This document shows, one piece after another, positions 1-6,406 of a stretch of DNA of 7,098 nucleotides. The notes beneath the pieces are model-generated. The model did not search any database and had not been told where the DNA came from. It saw nothing but the letters and a program-made list of their open reading frames with translations. The position numbers were made by a program, and so were the translations under genes. The DNA lies in the NCBI GenBank assembly GCA_030613165.1, contig JAUWMN010000082.1:1-7098 (forward strand). The letters run 5' to 3'. This DNA is from Desulfobacterales bacterium (GTDB lineage: Bacteria > Desulfobacterota > Desulfobacteria > Desulfobacterales > C00003106). The first letter of the stretch is position 1; each line of letters opens with the position of its first letter.

Positions 1-653
1 GTGGTATGGTCCAGATACGGGTCTCCCCCGGCAATCAGTTTTTGAGGCACGGAGTGGGCGCTAAAGACGATCTGTAGTCGTTTTTTTTCTTCTTCGGTAA
101 AACGATCCAGGGCCGTTTCAATCCTTGATTGGAGGCATGCTATGTAAGCGGGATGGTCGTAAAATCGATCTATGATAGTGAGTTTAAAGTCCGCGTTTGC
201 GTTCTTTATTGCTACCCGGAGATCCTTGATGCTGCTGCCACCTGTGACTTGTGAATAGTGTGGATAGAGAGACAGCGCGACAACTCTATTTATACCTTCC
301 TCTCCAACTTTTCTTACGGCCTCTGAGGCAAAAGGATGCCAGTAACGCATTGCCACAACAGACTCGGCCTGAATTTCTGGCGCAAGGGCTGCCGCGAGTT
401 TTGCTCCTTGACGCTCGGTAATACCGGTCAGAGGAGTTTTGCCTCCAATCATTTCATAATATTTTCGAGACTTGGGGGCTCTTTTCGATGCGATTATTTT
501 CGCGATGTATGGTTGCAAAAAAGCAGGACAAGGGAGCCGGATAATGTCTCTATCGCTGAACAGATTACGCAAAAACGGCTCAACCGCGTCTAAGGAGTCA
601 GGGCCTCCCATGTTGAGGAGGATGATTGCGAGTTTGTTGTTCGTGTAGTTCAT
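1..653 (-). CDS. hemH: Ferrochelatase HemH, N-terminal 217 residues (cut by window edge)
   Basis: Ferrochelatase inserts Fe2+ into a porphyrin (protoporphyrin IX, or coproporphyrin III in the Gram-positive type), usually at the cytoplasmic face of the membrane. The frame is open from ATG at 653 to the window edge with no stop. The translation shows the family's N-terminal LLNMGGPDS strand (residues 12-20), LFSDRDIIRLP (31-41), the GGKTPL loop (70-75), LSLYPHYS (127-134), and the FSAHSVP motif (197-203) whose His200 is the metal-site histidine. The acidic residues of the C-terminal half lie outside the window. The N-terminus looks like the Gram-negative/cyanobacterial type: the Tyr of the Bacillus enzyme's AYGTP segment is replaced by Met. 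The gene starts 48 bases after the hemE stop, and that spacer is repeat sequence. No good Shine-Dalgarno site is visible. The next ATG, in LLNMGG, would delete the conserved first strand, so 653 is the start. Confidence 0.95.
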   Translation of the reverse strand, partial: MNYTNNKLAIILLNMGGPDSLDAVEPFLRNLFSDRDIIRLPCPAFLQPYIAKIIASKRAPKSRKYYEMIGGKTPLTGITERQGAKLAAALAPEIQAESVVAMRYWHPFASEAVRKVGEEGINRVVALSLYPHYSQVTGGSSIKDLRVAIKNANADFKLTIIDRFYDHPAYIACLQSRIETALDRFTEEEKKRLQIVFSAHSVPQKLIAGGDPYLDHT

Positions 654-662
654 GGCTCAAGA

Positions 663-759
663 AGCAAAGAGCGAAGAGCATAGAGGAAAGAGTAAGAACT
701 GTTATCTCTTTGCATTTGCTCTCTGCTCTCTGCTCTCTGCTCTCCGCTCTTTGCTCAGT
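663..759. repeat. Facing heptamer-repeat arrays (inverted repeat) at the hemE end and hemE-hemH gap
   Basis: On the plus strand, 718-759 reads as tandem 7-base units: GCTCTCT three times, then GCTCTCC, GCTCTTT and GCTCAGT. In the opposite orientation 663-697 reads AGCAAAG, AGCGAAG, AGCATAG, AGGAAAG, AGTAAGA. As a result 663-685 and 733-755 form an inverted repeat with 21 of 23 positions paired around a 47-base loop. The right array encodes HemE residues about 339-353, and the left array fills the gap before hemH. The unit length is not a multiple of three, so loss or gain of one unit would change the HemE reading frame. The layout resembles the short tandem heptanucleotide repeats known from cyanobacteria, but I cannot assign it to a named family. 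Confidence 0.8.
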
Positions 760-1775
760 TCGTGAACAATCTCAACCAGGGCCTGTACATTCTCAACAGG
801 GGTGGGGGGTAGCACGCCATGCCCCAGGTTGAAGATGTGGCCCGCCCTTCCGCCTACACGTTCCAGAATATCTTGTACACGTTCTTCGATCCCTTTTCGG
901 TCCATGAATAGGGCACACGGATCGAGGTTTCCCTGAATCGCCCTATCATAGCCAATCTCCTTCCAGGCCACGTCTATTTCGATCCTCCAGTCAACTCCGA
1001 TAACGTCTGTATTAAGCTTTCTCATCCGGCTCAATAGAGTCGATCCTCCGTTGGAGTAATAAATGACAGGGACTCCTTTGCGGTTGAGCCGGTCGACCAC
1101 ACTCTTGACATAGGGAAAGACAAAGGTGTCAAAGTCTATAGGAGAACAGATGCCTGCCCATGTATCAAAGATTTGCACTGCCTGTGCGCCGGCTGCGATC
1201 TGCGCGTTTAGATAGGCGGTAACTGTATCGCTCAGTTTGGCAAAGAGGGCGTGCGCCGTCTCCGGATCTTTATACATCATGGTTTTGAGGTTGAGAAAAT
1301 CCTTTGAACTCCCCCCTTCTACCATGTAGGTAGCCAATGTGAACGGGGCGCCTGAAAACCCTATAAGCGGGACTCTCCCTTCGAGTTCCCTACGAAGAAT
1401 TCGTATGGTCTCCATGACAAATGAAAGCGATGATTCCGGATCGATTTCCTTTAAGGTCTCGATGTCGGATCGAGAACGGATGACAGGGCTTAGTCGCGGC
1501 CCCATTCCCTTCCCAAACTTTAGATCAAGCCCCATGGCTTCAGGAATCACAAGAATGTCGGAAAAAAGGATCGCGGCATCCACGTTGAGTTTGTCAATCG
1601 GCTGAAGAGTTACCTCCGCGGCAAGCTCAGGTGTCTTGCAAAGTTCTAAAAATTCCGTTTTTTTGCGAACTGCGCGATATTCTGCCATATATCTGCCGGC
1701 TTGTCGCATTATCCAGATCGGGGCTCTATCGACTTCCTGCCTGAAACACGCCTTGATAAATCGGTAGTCTGACAC
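702..1775 (-). CDS. hemE: Uroporphyrinogen decarboxylase HemE
   Basis: Cytoplasmic enzyme that decarboxylates the four acetate side chains of uroporphyrinogen III to give coproporphyrinogen III, with no cofactor. I start it at the GTG at 1775, giving 357 residues, close to E. coli HemE (about 354). AAGGAG sits 7 bases upstream of this GTG, and the protein then begins MSDYRFIKACFRQ like other HemE proteins. An in-frame upstream ATG at 1826 would add 17 residues of non-family sequence, and an ATG at 1779 is out of frame. Visible motifs: the RQAGRY signature (residues 24-29), FSDIL with catalytic Asp73, GFSGAPFTLATYMVEGG (139-155, Tyr150), IFDTWAG, and NLGHGVLPPTP with His319. The last residues, after VHELS, are Arg/Glu-rich and encoded by a heptamer repeat, so they are probably not part of the fold. 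It lies between the AhbD-like gene and hemH. Confidence 0.97.
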   Translation of the reverse strand: MSDYRFIKACFRQEVDRAPIWIMRQAGRYMAEYRAVRKKTEFLELCKTPELAAEVTLQPIDKLNVDAAILFSDILVIPEAMGLDLKFGKGMGPRLSPVIRSRSDIETLKEIDPESSLSFVMETIRILRRELEGRVPLIGFSGAPFTLATYMVEGGSSKDFLNLKTMMYKDPETAHALFAKLSDTVTAYLNAQIAAGAQAVQIFDTWAGICSPIDFDTFVFPYVKSVVDRLNRKGVPVIYYSNGGSTLLSRMRKLNTDVIGVDWRIEIDVAWKEIGYDRAIQGNLDPCALFMDRKGIEERVQDILERVGGRAGHIFNLGHGVLPPTPVENVQALVEIVHELSKERRAESREQRANAKR

Positions 1776-1782
1776 GCATGTT

Positions 1783-1788
1783 CTCCTT
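1783..1788 (-). promoter_or_regulatory. Ribosome binding site fixing the GTG start of hemE
   Basis: On the minus strand AAGGAG lies 7 bases before GTG (1775-1773). The out-of-frame ATG at 1779-1777 is only 3 bases from it, too close for normal initiation, and opens only a short frame. The site therefore supports GTG over both this ATG and the longer ATG start at 1826. Confidence 0.75.
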
Positions 1789-1798
1789 GTTTCGGTTT

Positions 1799-1834
1799 GC
1801 GGGTTGTGGGTCTTAACTCGCAACAAGCACCCGC
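1799..1834 (-). repeat. Small imperfect inverted repeat between the radical SAM gene and hemE
   Basis: On the minus strand GCGGG, a 3-base bulge and TTGT pair with ACAA and CCCGC, giving a 9-pair stem with a loop of about 15 bases. It sits in the 79-base gap just ahead of the hemE ribosome binding site. There is no T-run after it, so it is not a standard terminator. It could be a transcript-processing or stability hairpin, or chance. Confidence 0.3.
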
Positions 1835-1854
1835 TCCTTTGGGTCTTTTGCGAA

Positions 1855-2949
1855 CTATGAATCTATCTTTTTCTTTTTACCTTTCGTATAGCCTAACGGA
1901 ATGTAACTACAGAATGGTTCCTCAGCCATATAGTCGCCATAGATGGCCCTCGCCCTCGCCCTGCACCCACCGCAGACGCTGATGTATTCGCATTCCCCGC
2001 ATTTTCCTTTATATTTGTCAAAGGAGCGGAGGTCGTTGAAGAGTTGCGAATTTTCCCATATCTCTTTGAAGGGGGTTTTTTTGACGTTTCCGGCGCTTAC
2101 CGGGAAATATGAGCATGGGTTGACATTCCCGAAGCAGTCTATAAAGCAAATCGATTGGGCAGCAATGCATCCTTTACTGCCGCCGGTTGAAAAGGTAAGG
2201 TTCCTGCGTTCATATTTTTTCCCTTCTTTCTTTGCTTCTTGCAGAGTTATGCGGTAGTAATGAGGAGCGCAGGTCGGCCTCATCAAGATTTCGTCTTCTT
2301 CCCGCTCTGCCCGGTAATGCCATTTGAGGATTTCTTCGTAGTCTTCCTTTGTAATAAGCTCGGAAAGGATGTCTTCGCCTCTCCCTGTGGGAACAATCAT
2401 AAACATATACCATGCCTTAGCGCCTATCTTCTTAGCCAGTTTGTAAATATTTTCTACGTCGTGTTGGTTCCGCCGCGTAAAAGAACTGTTGATCAAAAAT
2501 TCCATATTATTCCGTTGAAAACACTCCGCGGCCCTGATCACGGCTTTAAATGCTCCTTTCTGCTGGCGGAAATTATCATGTATCTCCGCTGTCGAACCGT
2601 CGAGGCTCAAGGAACATATCCGTATTCCTGCTTCCTTCATCTTTGCAACCCGCTTGTCAGTGACAAGCACGCCATTCGTGGCCAGAGCCATCCTGAGCCC
2701 AAGTTCCGTGCCGTGTTTTGCAATATCAAAAATATCCTTCCGCAGGAGCGGTTCCCCCCCTGAAAGGACTAATACCGGCTTACAATAAGACGCGATGTCT
2801 TCTAAGAGCTTGAATGCCTCCTCGGTCGTAAAATCACCTGACGGAGCAGAAAGGTCTGACGAAGCCCGGCAATGAATACACCGCAAGTTACACTTTTCAG
2901 TCACTTCCCAGGCAATCCATTTTGGTACAAATTTTTGTTTTGGTTCCAT
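1855..2949 (-). CDS. Radical SAM/SPASM heme-pathway protein, AhbD-like (heme b synthase family)
   Basis: The 364-residue protein has the radical SAM CxxxCxxC motif (Cys20, Cys24, Cys27) that binds the 4Fe-4S cluster cleaving S-adenosylmethionine, followed by SGGEP (63-67). The C-terminal part is a SPASM/Twitch-type auxiliary-cluster domain: Cys261, Cys268, Cys272, Gly274-x4-Cys279, then Cys317, Cys320, Cys326, Cys329 and Cys347, with a GGCRARA stretch. [10 protein letters not shown] (224-233) recalls the heme-modifying subgroup AhbC, AhbD and NirJ. AhbD converts Fe-coproporphyrin III to heme b by removing two propionate carboxyls. I favour AhbD because the gene sits directly before hemE and hemH, but AhbC, NirJ or a related peptide-modifying SPASM enzyme cannot be excluded by eye. 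The start at 2949 is 3 bases after the cytochrome stop, with GGGGGAG 11 bases upstream inside the cytochrome gene, which suggests translational coupling. The C-terminus is a short Lys-rich tail. Confidence 0.85.
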   Translation of the reverse strand: MEPKQKFVPKWIAWEVTEKCNLRCIHCRASSDLSAPSGDFTTEEAFKLLEDIASYCKPVLVLSGGEPLLRKDIFDIAKHGTELGLRMALATNGVLVTDKRVAKMKEAGIRICSLSLDGSTAEIHDNFRQQKGAFKAVIRAAECFQRNNMEFLINSSFTRRNQHDVENIYKLAKKIGAKAWYMFMIVPTGRGEDILSELITKEDYEEILKWHYRAEREEDEILMRPTCAPHYYRITLQEAKKEGKKYERRNLTFSTGGSKGCIAAQSICFIDCFGNVNPCSYFPVSAGNVKKTPFKEIWENSQLFNDLRSFDKYKGKCGECEYISVCGGCRARARAIYGDYMAEEPFCSYIPLGYTKGKKKKIDS

Positions 2950-2952
2950 GTG

Positions 2953-3447
2953 TTAGTGTGCTCCCCCATAGATGAGCGGTTTATAATTAAACGCTTCAAT
3001 CCTTTCCGGACAATGGCATGTTTCACAGTCTTTGGGAGTCAAGTTTGATTTTATATCATCTTTTTTTTCTGTCTTTGCGTGAAGACTTCCAGGTCCATGA
3101 CAGGCCTCGCATCCTGCTATACTCAGATGGGGGGTTTCCGACTCTGATTTAAATCCCCCGGGTTTGCCGTATCCTGTTGTATGACATTCGTAACAGGTCT
3201 TCAGCTCTTCTGCGGTCAGATCTTTTTCCATCTTTTTTACGCTTTCATAGGAATGACGTTTGCGCGCGTGCTGCATAAAGCTTTCATATTCTCCTTCGTG
3301 ACATTCCTCACAAACATTCATACCTACATAGGTCTTGATCGATGCGCACCATGCATTGTTTTGATCTCCATCCCACGAAAGGGCTGGGAGAACCAAAAAA
3401 GGTATCAAAACAATCATGGACACATAGTTTCTCTTTAGACGATACAT
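2953..3447 (-). CDS. Periplasmic tetraheme cytochrome c (cytochrome c554-like family)
   Basis: A 164-residue protein with a Sec-type signal: RLKRN at residues 3-7 followed by a hydrophobic run at 11-24. The mature part should therefore be exported and receive covalent hemes. Four CxxCH heme sites are visible: CEECH (46-50), CYECH (85-89), CEACH (113-117) and CETCH (141-145). Extra histidines (60, 65, 107, 123, 164) could be distal ligands. The spacing and the CEACHGPG segment resemble the cytochrome c554/NapC-related multiheme proteins of Desulfobacterota. The likely role is periplasmic electron transfer; the partner is unknown. I chose ATG 3447 because AGGGAG lies 6 bases upstream and the signal peptide then begins normally; a longer frame from 3501 adds 18 residues with no signal character. 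It heads the heme gene set and ends 3 bases before the AhbD-like gene. Confidence 0.92.
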   Translation of the reverse strand: MYRLKRNYVSMIVLIPFLVLPALSWDGDQNNAWCASIKTYVGMNVCEECHEGEYESFMQHARKRHSYESVKKMEKDLTAEELKTCYECHTTGYGKPGGFKSESETPHLSIAGCEACHGPGSLHAKTEKKDDIKSNLTPKDCETCHCPERIEAFNYKPLIYGGAH

Positions 3448-3453
3448 AGAGTA

Positions 3454-3459
3454 CTCCCT
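3454..3459 (-). promoter_or_regulatory. Ribosome binding site deciding the cytochrome start
   Basis: AGGGAG on the minus strand is 6 bases before the ATG at 3447-3445. No comparable site is placed for the start 18 codons further upstream. Confidence 0.7.
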
Positions 3460-3492
3460 GCATTTTGTTTTAATAGAAAGCCTCCATAGATT

Positions 3493-3520
3493 ATTTAACA
3501 AAGGCGATATAGTGTTGCAA
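3493..3520 (-). promoter_or_regulatory. Candidate sigma-70-type promoter for the cytochrome-heme gene set
   Basis: In the 125-base gap after the CDF gene, the minus strand has TTGCAA (3520-3515) and, after 16 bases, TTAAAT (3498-3493). These match 4 of 6 positions each of the -35 and -10 consensus. Transcription would begin around 3485, leaving about 40 bases of leader. The region is AT-rich, so chance matches are likely. It is the only intergenic gap of useful length before the heme genes without a repeat element. Confidence 0.3.
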
Positions 3521-3572
3521 GGTTTTTTGAGACTTTTTCCAAGATCACTTTTTGGAAGTATTAGAATAATAA

Positions 3573-4451
3573 TTACTTTTCGGCCGGCTCCATATGAACC
3601 AATACATCCATCACTTCCGGAAGTTCCGCGAAGATTCTATCTTCCACTTCCGTAGCGATCTCATGTCCGGATTCTACCGTGATGTGTGGATCGACCTCTA
3701 TATTAAAATCGACAATAATTCTGTTCCCAGAGTGTCTTGCCCTCATCTGGCTAACCCGTATAACACCCGGGGCGCTCATTGCTGTTGCCTTGATTTTATC
3801 AAGGATATGTGCTGCCGGAGCCGAGTCGATGATATCTCTTGTTCCTTCCCACGCAATTTGGCAGCCTATCCATATGATAAAAAATGACACAAGAAGTGCG
3901 GCGTAGGAATCGAGGACATGCCAATCCGGATTAACATAGGCCGCCCCCACTCCGATAAGAACGGCCAGGGACGAGAAGGCATCTGATCGATGATGCCACG
4001 CATTCCCGATTAACACGGAACTCTTTATTTTCTTGCCGATCTGCCTTGTAAACCGAAATAATACCTCGTTCAAAACAACGGAGATCACCGCCACAACAAT
4101 TGCCATTTTTTCGGGCACGAGACCTCTGTGGTGATATATATTTAAGAACGCATTCCTGGCTATAAGGACTCCTGTGCCTAAGAGAAAAATTCCAAGAAAC
4201 ATTGCCGTGAGGGTCTCAACCTTTCCATGTCCGTAGTGATGTTCCTCGTCCTTTTTTTTCCTTAGATATTTTAGCCCGACAAGCGCTAAAAGGTCGGTGA
4301 AAAAATCCGAGGCGCTATGAACAGCGTCAGCTATAAGGGCATAACTCTGCCCCCATACACCACCAGCCAGTTTAATAACAAACAAGAAAAGGTTGACCAA
4401 TATACCTGTGACGGTTATATGGACGCCTAATTTGTAGTCATGGTCTTTCAT
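3573..4451 (-). CDS. Cation diffusion facilitator (CDF) family divalent metal exporter
   Basis: CDF proteins are inner-membrane antiporters that export divalent metals (Zn, Fe, Mn, Co, Cd) in exchange for protons. This 292-residue protein has about six hydrophobic segments (roughly 10-32, 38-60, 80-104, 116-134, 158-172, 180-203) and a cytoplasmic metal-sensing C-terminal domain (about 210-292). The transport-site motifs are HSASD (His45, Asp49) in helix 2 and HHRSD (His153, Asp157) in helix 5. E. coli FieF has DxxxD in helix 2, so this is an HxxxD/HxxxD variant, and the substrate cannot be fixed by eye. The HHYGHGKVE loop (71-79) is the family signature. The gene begins 9 bases after the gatA stop with no visible Shine-Dalgarno sequence, so translation probably depends on ribosomes arriving from gatA. 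A link to iron supply for the heme genes downstream is possible but unsupported. Confidence 0.95.
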   Translation of the reverse strand: MKDHDYKLGVHITVTGILVNLFLFVIKLAGGVWGQSYALIADAVHSASDFFTDLLALVGLKYLRKKKDEEHHYGHGKVETLTAMFLGIFLLGTGVLIARNAFLNIYHHRGLVPEKMAIVVAVISVVLNEVLFRFTRQIGKKIKSSVLIGNAWHHRSDAFSSLAVLIGVGAAYVNPDWHVLDSYAALLVSFFIIWIGCQIAWEGTRDIIDSAPAAHILDKIKATAMSAPGVIRVSQMRARHSGNRIIVDFNIEVDPHITVESGHEIATEVEDRIFAELPEVMDVLVHMEPAEK

Positions 4452-4460
4452 AAAAATAAT

Positions 4461-5927
4461 TTATGAATTATGGAATTGGGGTTTTTGTATATGATGCTCG
4501 GTTGCTTGTTCAAAACAATACGCTACTTTTAAGAATTTTGCTTCATTAAAATGGCTTGCCAGGATTTGAAGCCCTATAGGGAGTCCCGCTTGGCTAAATC
4601 CGCATGGGACCGAGACACCGGGAATCCCTGCAAGGTTGGCAGACAGAGTAAATATATCAGAAAGGTACATTGTGAGCGGATCCTCAATTTTTTCGCCCAG
4701 CCTAAAGGCCGGTGTCGGCGCTGCCGGTGTAAGGATAACATCACATATTTCGAACGCCTTCTTATAATCTTCTGTTATTAATGTTCGCACTTGTGATGCC
4801 TTGCCGTAATAGGCATCATAGTAACCGGCGGAAAGAGCATAAGTGCCGAGTATAATACGCCGTTGGACTTCCGGGCCAAATCCCGTGGAACGCGTGCTGC
4901 TGTACATTTTAAGGAGATCCTCTGAAGAGTCCTCCCTAAAGCCATATTTTACGCCATCGTATCGTGCCAGATTGGAGCTTGCCTCTGCCGGTGCAATGAG
5001 ATAATAGACAGCTACGGAATAGTCATTATGAGGAAGGATTATTTCACGGCAGGTTGCGCCCAGCCCCTCTATTACTTGCACCGCTTTTTGGAAGGCCCCC
5101 ATGACATCAGGATCGACTCCTTCTCTATCATATCCCGTGGGGATTCCGACAGTTACCCCCTTCAGTCCGGACACCAGCGCCTTTGTATAATCAGGGACTT
5201 CCCTTTGGACCGACGTGGAATCGTTGGGGTCATGACCGCTGATTACGTTTAACAATAGAGCGGCGTCTGTGACGTCTTTCGCGATCGGGCCTATCTGATC
5301 GAGGGAAGATGCAAAAGCCACCAAGCCGAATCGAGATACCCTGCCATATGTAGGCTTCAAGCCTACAACACCACAGTGAGAAGATGGCTGACGGATTGAT
5401 CCCCCGGTATCAGTCCCAAGTGATCCTATACACATATCGGAGGCAACTGTTGCCGCGGAACCGCCACTCGATCCCCCCGGAATCCTCTCTAAGTCCCACG
5501 GATTACGGGTTGTCTTAATGGCGGAATTTTCTGTAGAAGACCCCATTCCAAATTCATCCAGGTTGGTCTTCCCGACAATAACAGCGTTGACCGTCTTCAA
5601 TCTTTGAACAACTGTACTGTCATAGGGTGGAATAAACCCTTTGAGAATTTTTGATGCGCATGTGGTCGGAATGCCCTTGGTACAGATAATGTCCTTGATA
5701 GATAGGGGGACGCCTGTAAGAGGCGTACAATCCCCATTTTTGATACTCTCATCCGCCGCATCTGCATGGGCCAGCGCCTGATCCTTAGTTACGGTTATAT
5801 AGGCTCCAACGCGATCTTCTACTGCATCAATTCTATCCAATACCGATTCAGTAATCTCTCGTGAGCTGATTTCTCTCTTCCTCAACAGCTCATGCGCTTC
5901 ATGAATAGTCAATTCGTACAATTCCAT
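4461..5927 (-). CDS. gatA: Glutamyl-/aspartyl-tRNA amidotransferase subunit A (GatA)
   Basis: GatA is the amidase of the GatCAB complex. It releases ammonia from glutamine, which GatB uses to convert misacylated Glu-tRNA-Gln (or Asp-tRNA-Asn) to the correct species. The 488-residue length fits the family (about 485). The amidase-signature catalytic triad is intact: Lys78 in LSIKD, cis-Ser153 in GGSSGGS and Ser177 in [10 protein letters not shown], matching S. aureus GatA with an offset of one. [14 protein letters not shown] and SSLDQIGP segments follow as expected. I start at ATG 5927 because AAGGG lies 8 bases upstream and [15 protein letters not shown] is the usual N-terminus; an ATG 12 codons upstream has no support. 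gatC is upstream but separated by 190 bases holding a palindromic element. No gatB follows; the CDF gene does. Confidence 0.98.
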   Translation of the reverse strand: MELYELTIHEAHELLRKREISSREITESVLDRIDAVEDRVGAYITVTKDQALAHADAADESIKNGDCTPLTGVPLSIKDIICTKGIPTTCASKILKGFIPPYDSTVVQRLKTVNAVIVGKTNLDEFGMGSSTENSAIKTTRNPWDLERIPGGSSGGSAATVASDMCIGSLGTDTGGSIRQPSSHCGVVGLKPTYGRVSRFGLVAFASSLDQIGPIAKDVTDAALLLNVISGHDPNDSTSVQREVPDYTKALVSGLKGVTVGIPTGYDREGVDPDVMGAFQKAVQVIEGLGATCREIILPHNDYSVAVYYLIAPAEASSNLARYDGVKYGFREDSSEDLLKMYSSTRSTGFGPEVQRRIILGTYALSAGYYDAYYGKASQVRTLITEDYKKAFEICDVILTPAAPTPAFRLGEKIEDPLTMYLSDIFTLSANLAGIPGVSVPCGFSQAGLPIGLQILASHFNEAKFLKVAYCFEQATEHHIQKPQFHNS

Positions 5928-5935
5928 GGATATTA

Positions 5936-5940
5936 CCCTT
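5936..5940 (-). promoter_or_regulatory. Ribosome binding site of gatA
   Basis: AAGGG on the minus strand stands 8 bases before ATG 5927-5925. It lies about 40 bases past the end of the palindromic element, so it would stay accessible even if that element folds in the transcript. Confidence 0.6.
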
Positions 5941-5980
5941 TTTCGGTTTGTATTTTCTTGCACCCAAGAAATCTATATTC

Positions 5981-6125
5981 TTTTGTAGCCTGGAAGAGGT
6001 AGTTTTTGGCTCAAGGCAAGGCCGCACAAGGGATTACACCGCGGGCGTAGCCCTGCTACGTCGAGGATGGAATCCCGCGGAGAACGCCGTATTGAGTCAA
6101 AAAATGCCTTTTCCAGGCTACAAAA
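5981..6125. repeat. 145-base near-symmetric palindromic element between gatC and gatA
   Basis: Two 71-base arms (5981-6051 and 6055-6125) face each other around a 3-base CCT loop and align without a gap. The outer 34 bases pair at 30 positions, beginning TTTTGTAGCCTGGAA on both strands. The middle 15 pair poorly (3). The inner 22 pair at 16, ending in a perfect CGTAGC/GCTACG stem at 6046-6060. A second nested pair, CCGCGGG/CCCGCGG, is offset. There is no open reading frame of its own and no clear target-site duplication. The shape fits a miniature inverted-repeat (MITE) or REP/BIME-like dispersed element. The right arm overlaps the end of gatC and contributes its last codons and TAG stop. Confidence 0.85.
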
Positions 6126-6402
6126 CCTTCGGCACGACAAACACACCATCCTCTTTGGCCGGCGCGTTGGAAAGCGCCGCTTCATTAGATATGGACGGGC
6201 GCATTTCATCTTCGCGAAATGCATTGGCGATCAAAATAGCATGCGACGTGGGAGGAACTCCCTCTGTATTCAAGTGGTTTAATTTATCCATGTAGGCCAA
6301 GATATCCCCTACCTGTTTGGTGAAGAGTGCGATCGAGTCTTCATCCAGGCTAAGCCTGGCCAATTTTGCCACATGGGCTATTTCCTCTTTTGTAATCTTC
6401 AT
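6118..6402 (-). CDS. gatC: Glutamyl-/aspartyl-tRNA amidotransferase subunit C (GatC)
   Basis: GatC is the small subunit that wraps around GatA and GatB and stabilises the amidotransferase. The 94 residues match the family length (about 95). The N-terminus KITKEEIAHVAKLARLSL is the classic GatC opening, followed by ILAYMDKLNHLNTEGVPP, an acidic REDEMRPS loop and the terminal KEDGVFVVPKVL. The ATG at 6402 is 4 bases past the SPOR gene stop, and its ribosome site AAAGGG (6416-6411) lies within the last codons of that gene, so the two are probably translated together. The last two residues and the TAG stop fall inside the outer arm of the 145-base palindrome. The protein still ends where GatC proteins normally end, so it should be functional. 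Confidence 0.97.
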   Translation of the reverse strand: MKITKEEIAHVAKLARLSLDEDSIALFTKQVGDILAYMDKLNHLNTEGVPPTSHAILIANAFREDEMRPSISNEAALSNAPAKEDGVFVVPKVL

Positions 6403-6406
6403 CGGT

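Noticed and set aside
336..593. Plus-strand 85-codon frame near the left edge
   Set aside because: Antisense to hemH, whose translation carries continuous ferrochelatase motifs.
663..759. Heptamer arrays as a CRISPR array
   Set aside because: Units are 7 bases with no spacers and no cas genes nearby.
702..1826. HemE starting at ATG 1826 (374 residues)
   Set aside because: The extra 17 residues resemble no HemE N-terminus, and AAGGAG sits correctly for the GTG at 1775.
2239..2763. Plus-strand open frame of 174 codons
   Set aside because: Antisense to the radical SAM gene, with no recognisable domain; the opposite strand is clearly coding.
3537..3557. Hairpin TTCCAA/TTGGAA as a terminator after the CDF gene
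   Set aside because: Only 6 pairs with a 9-base loop, and no T-run follows on the minus strand.
5948..6295. Plus-strand and minus-strand short frames across the palindrome and gatC
   Set aside because: They overlap gatC out of frame and read through the palindrome arms; no family resemblance.
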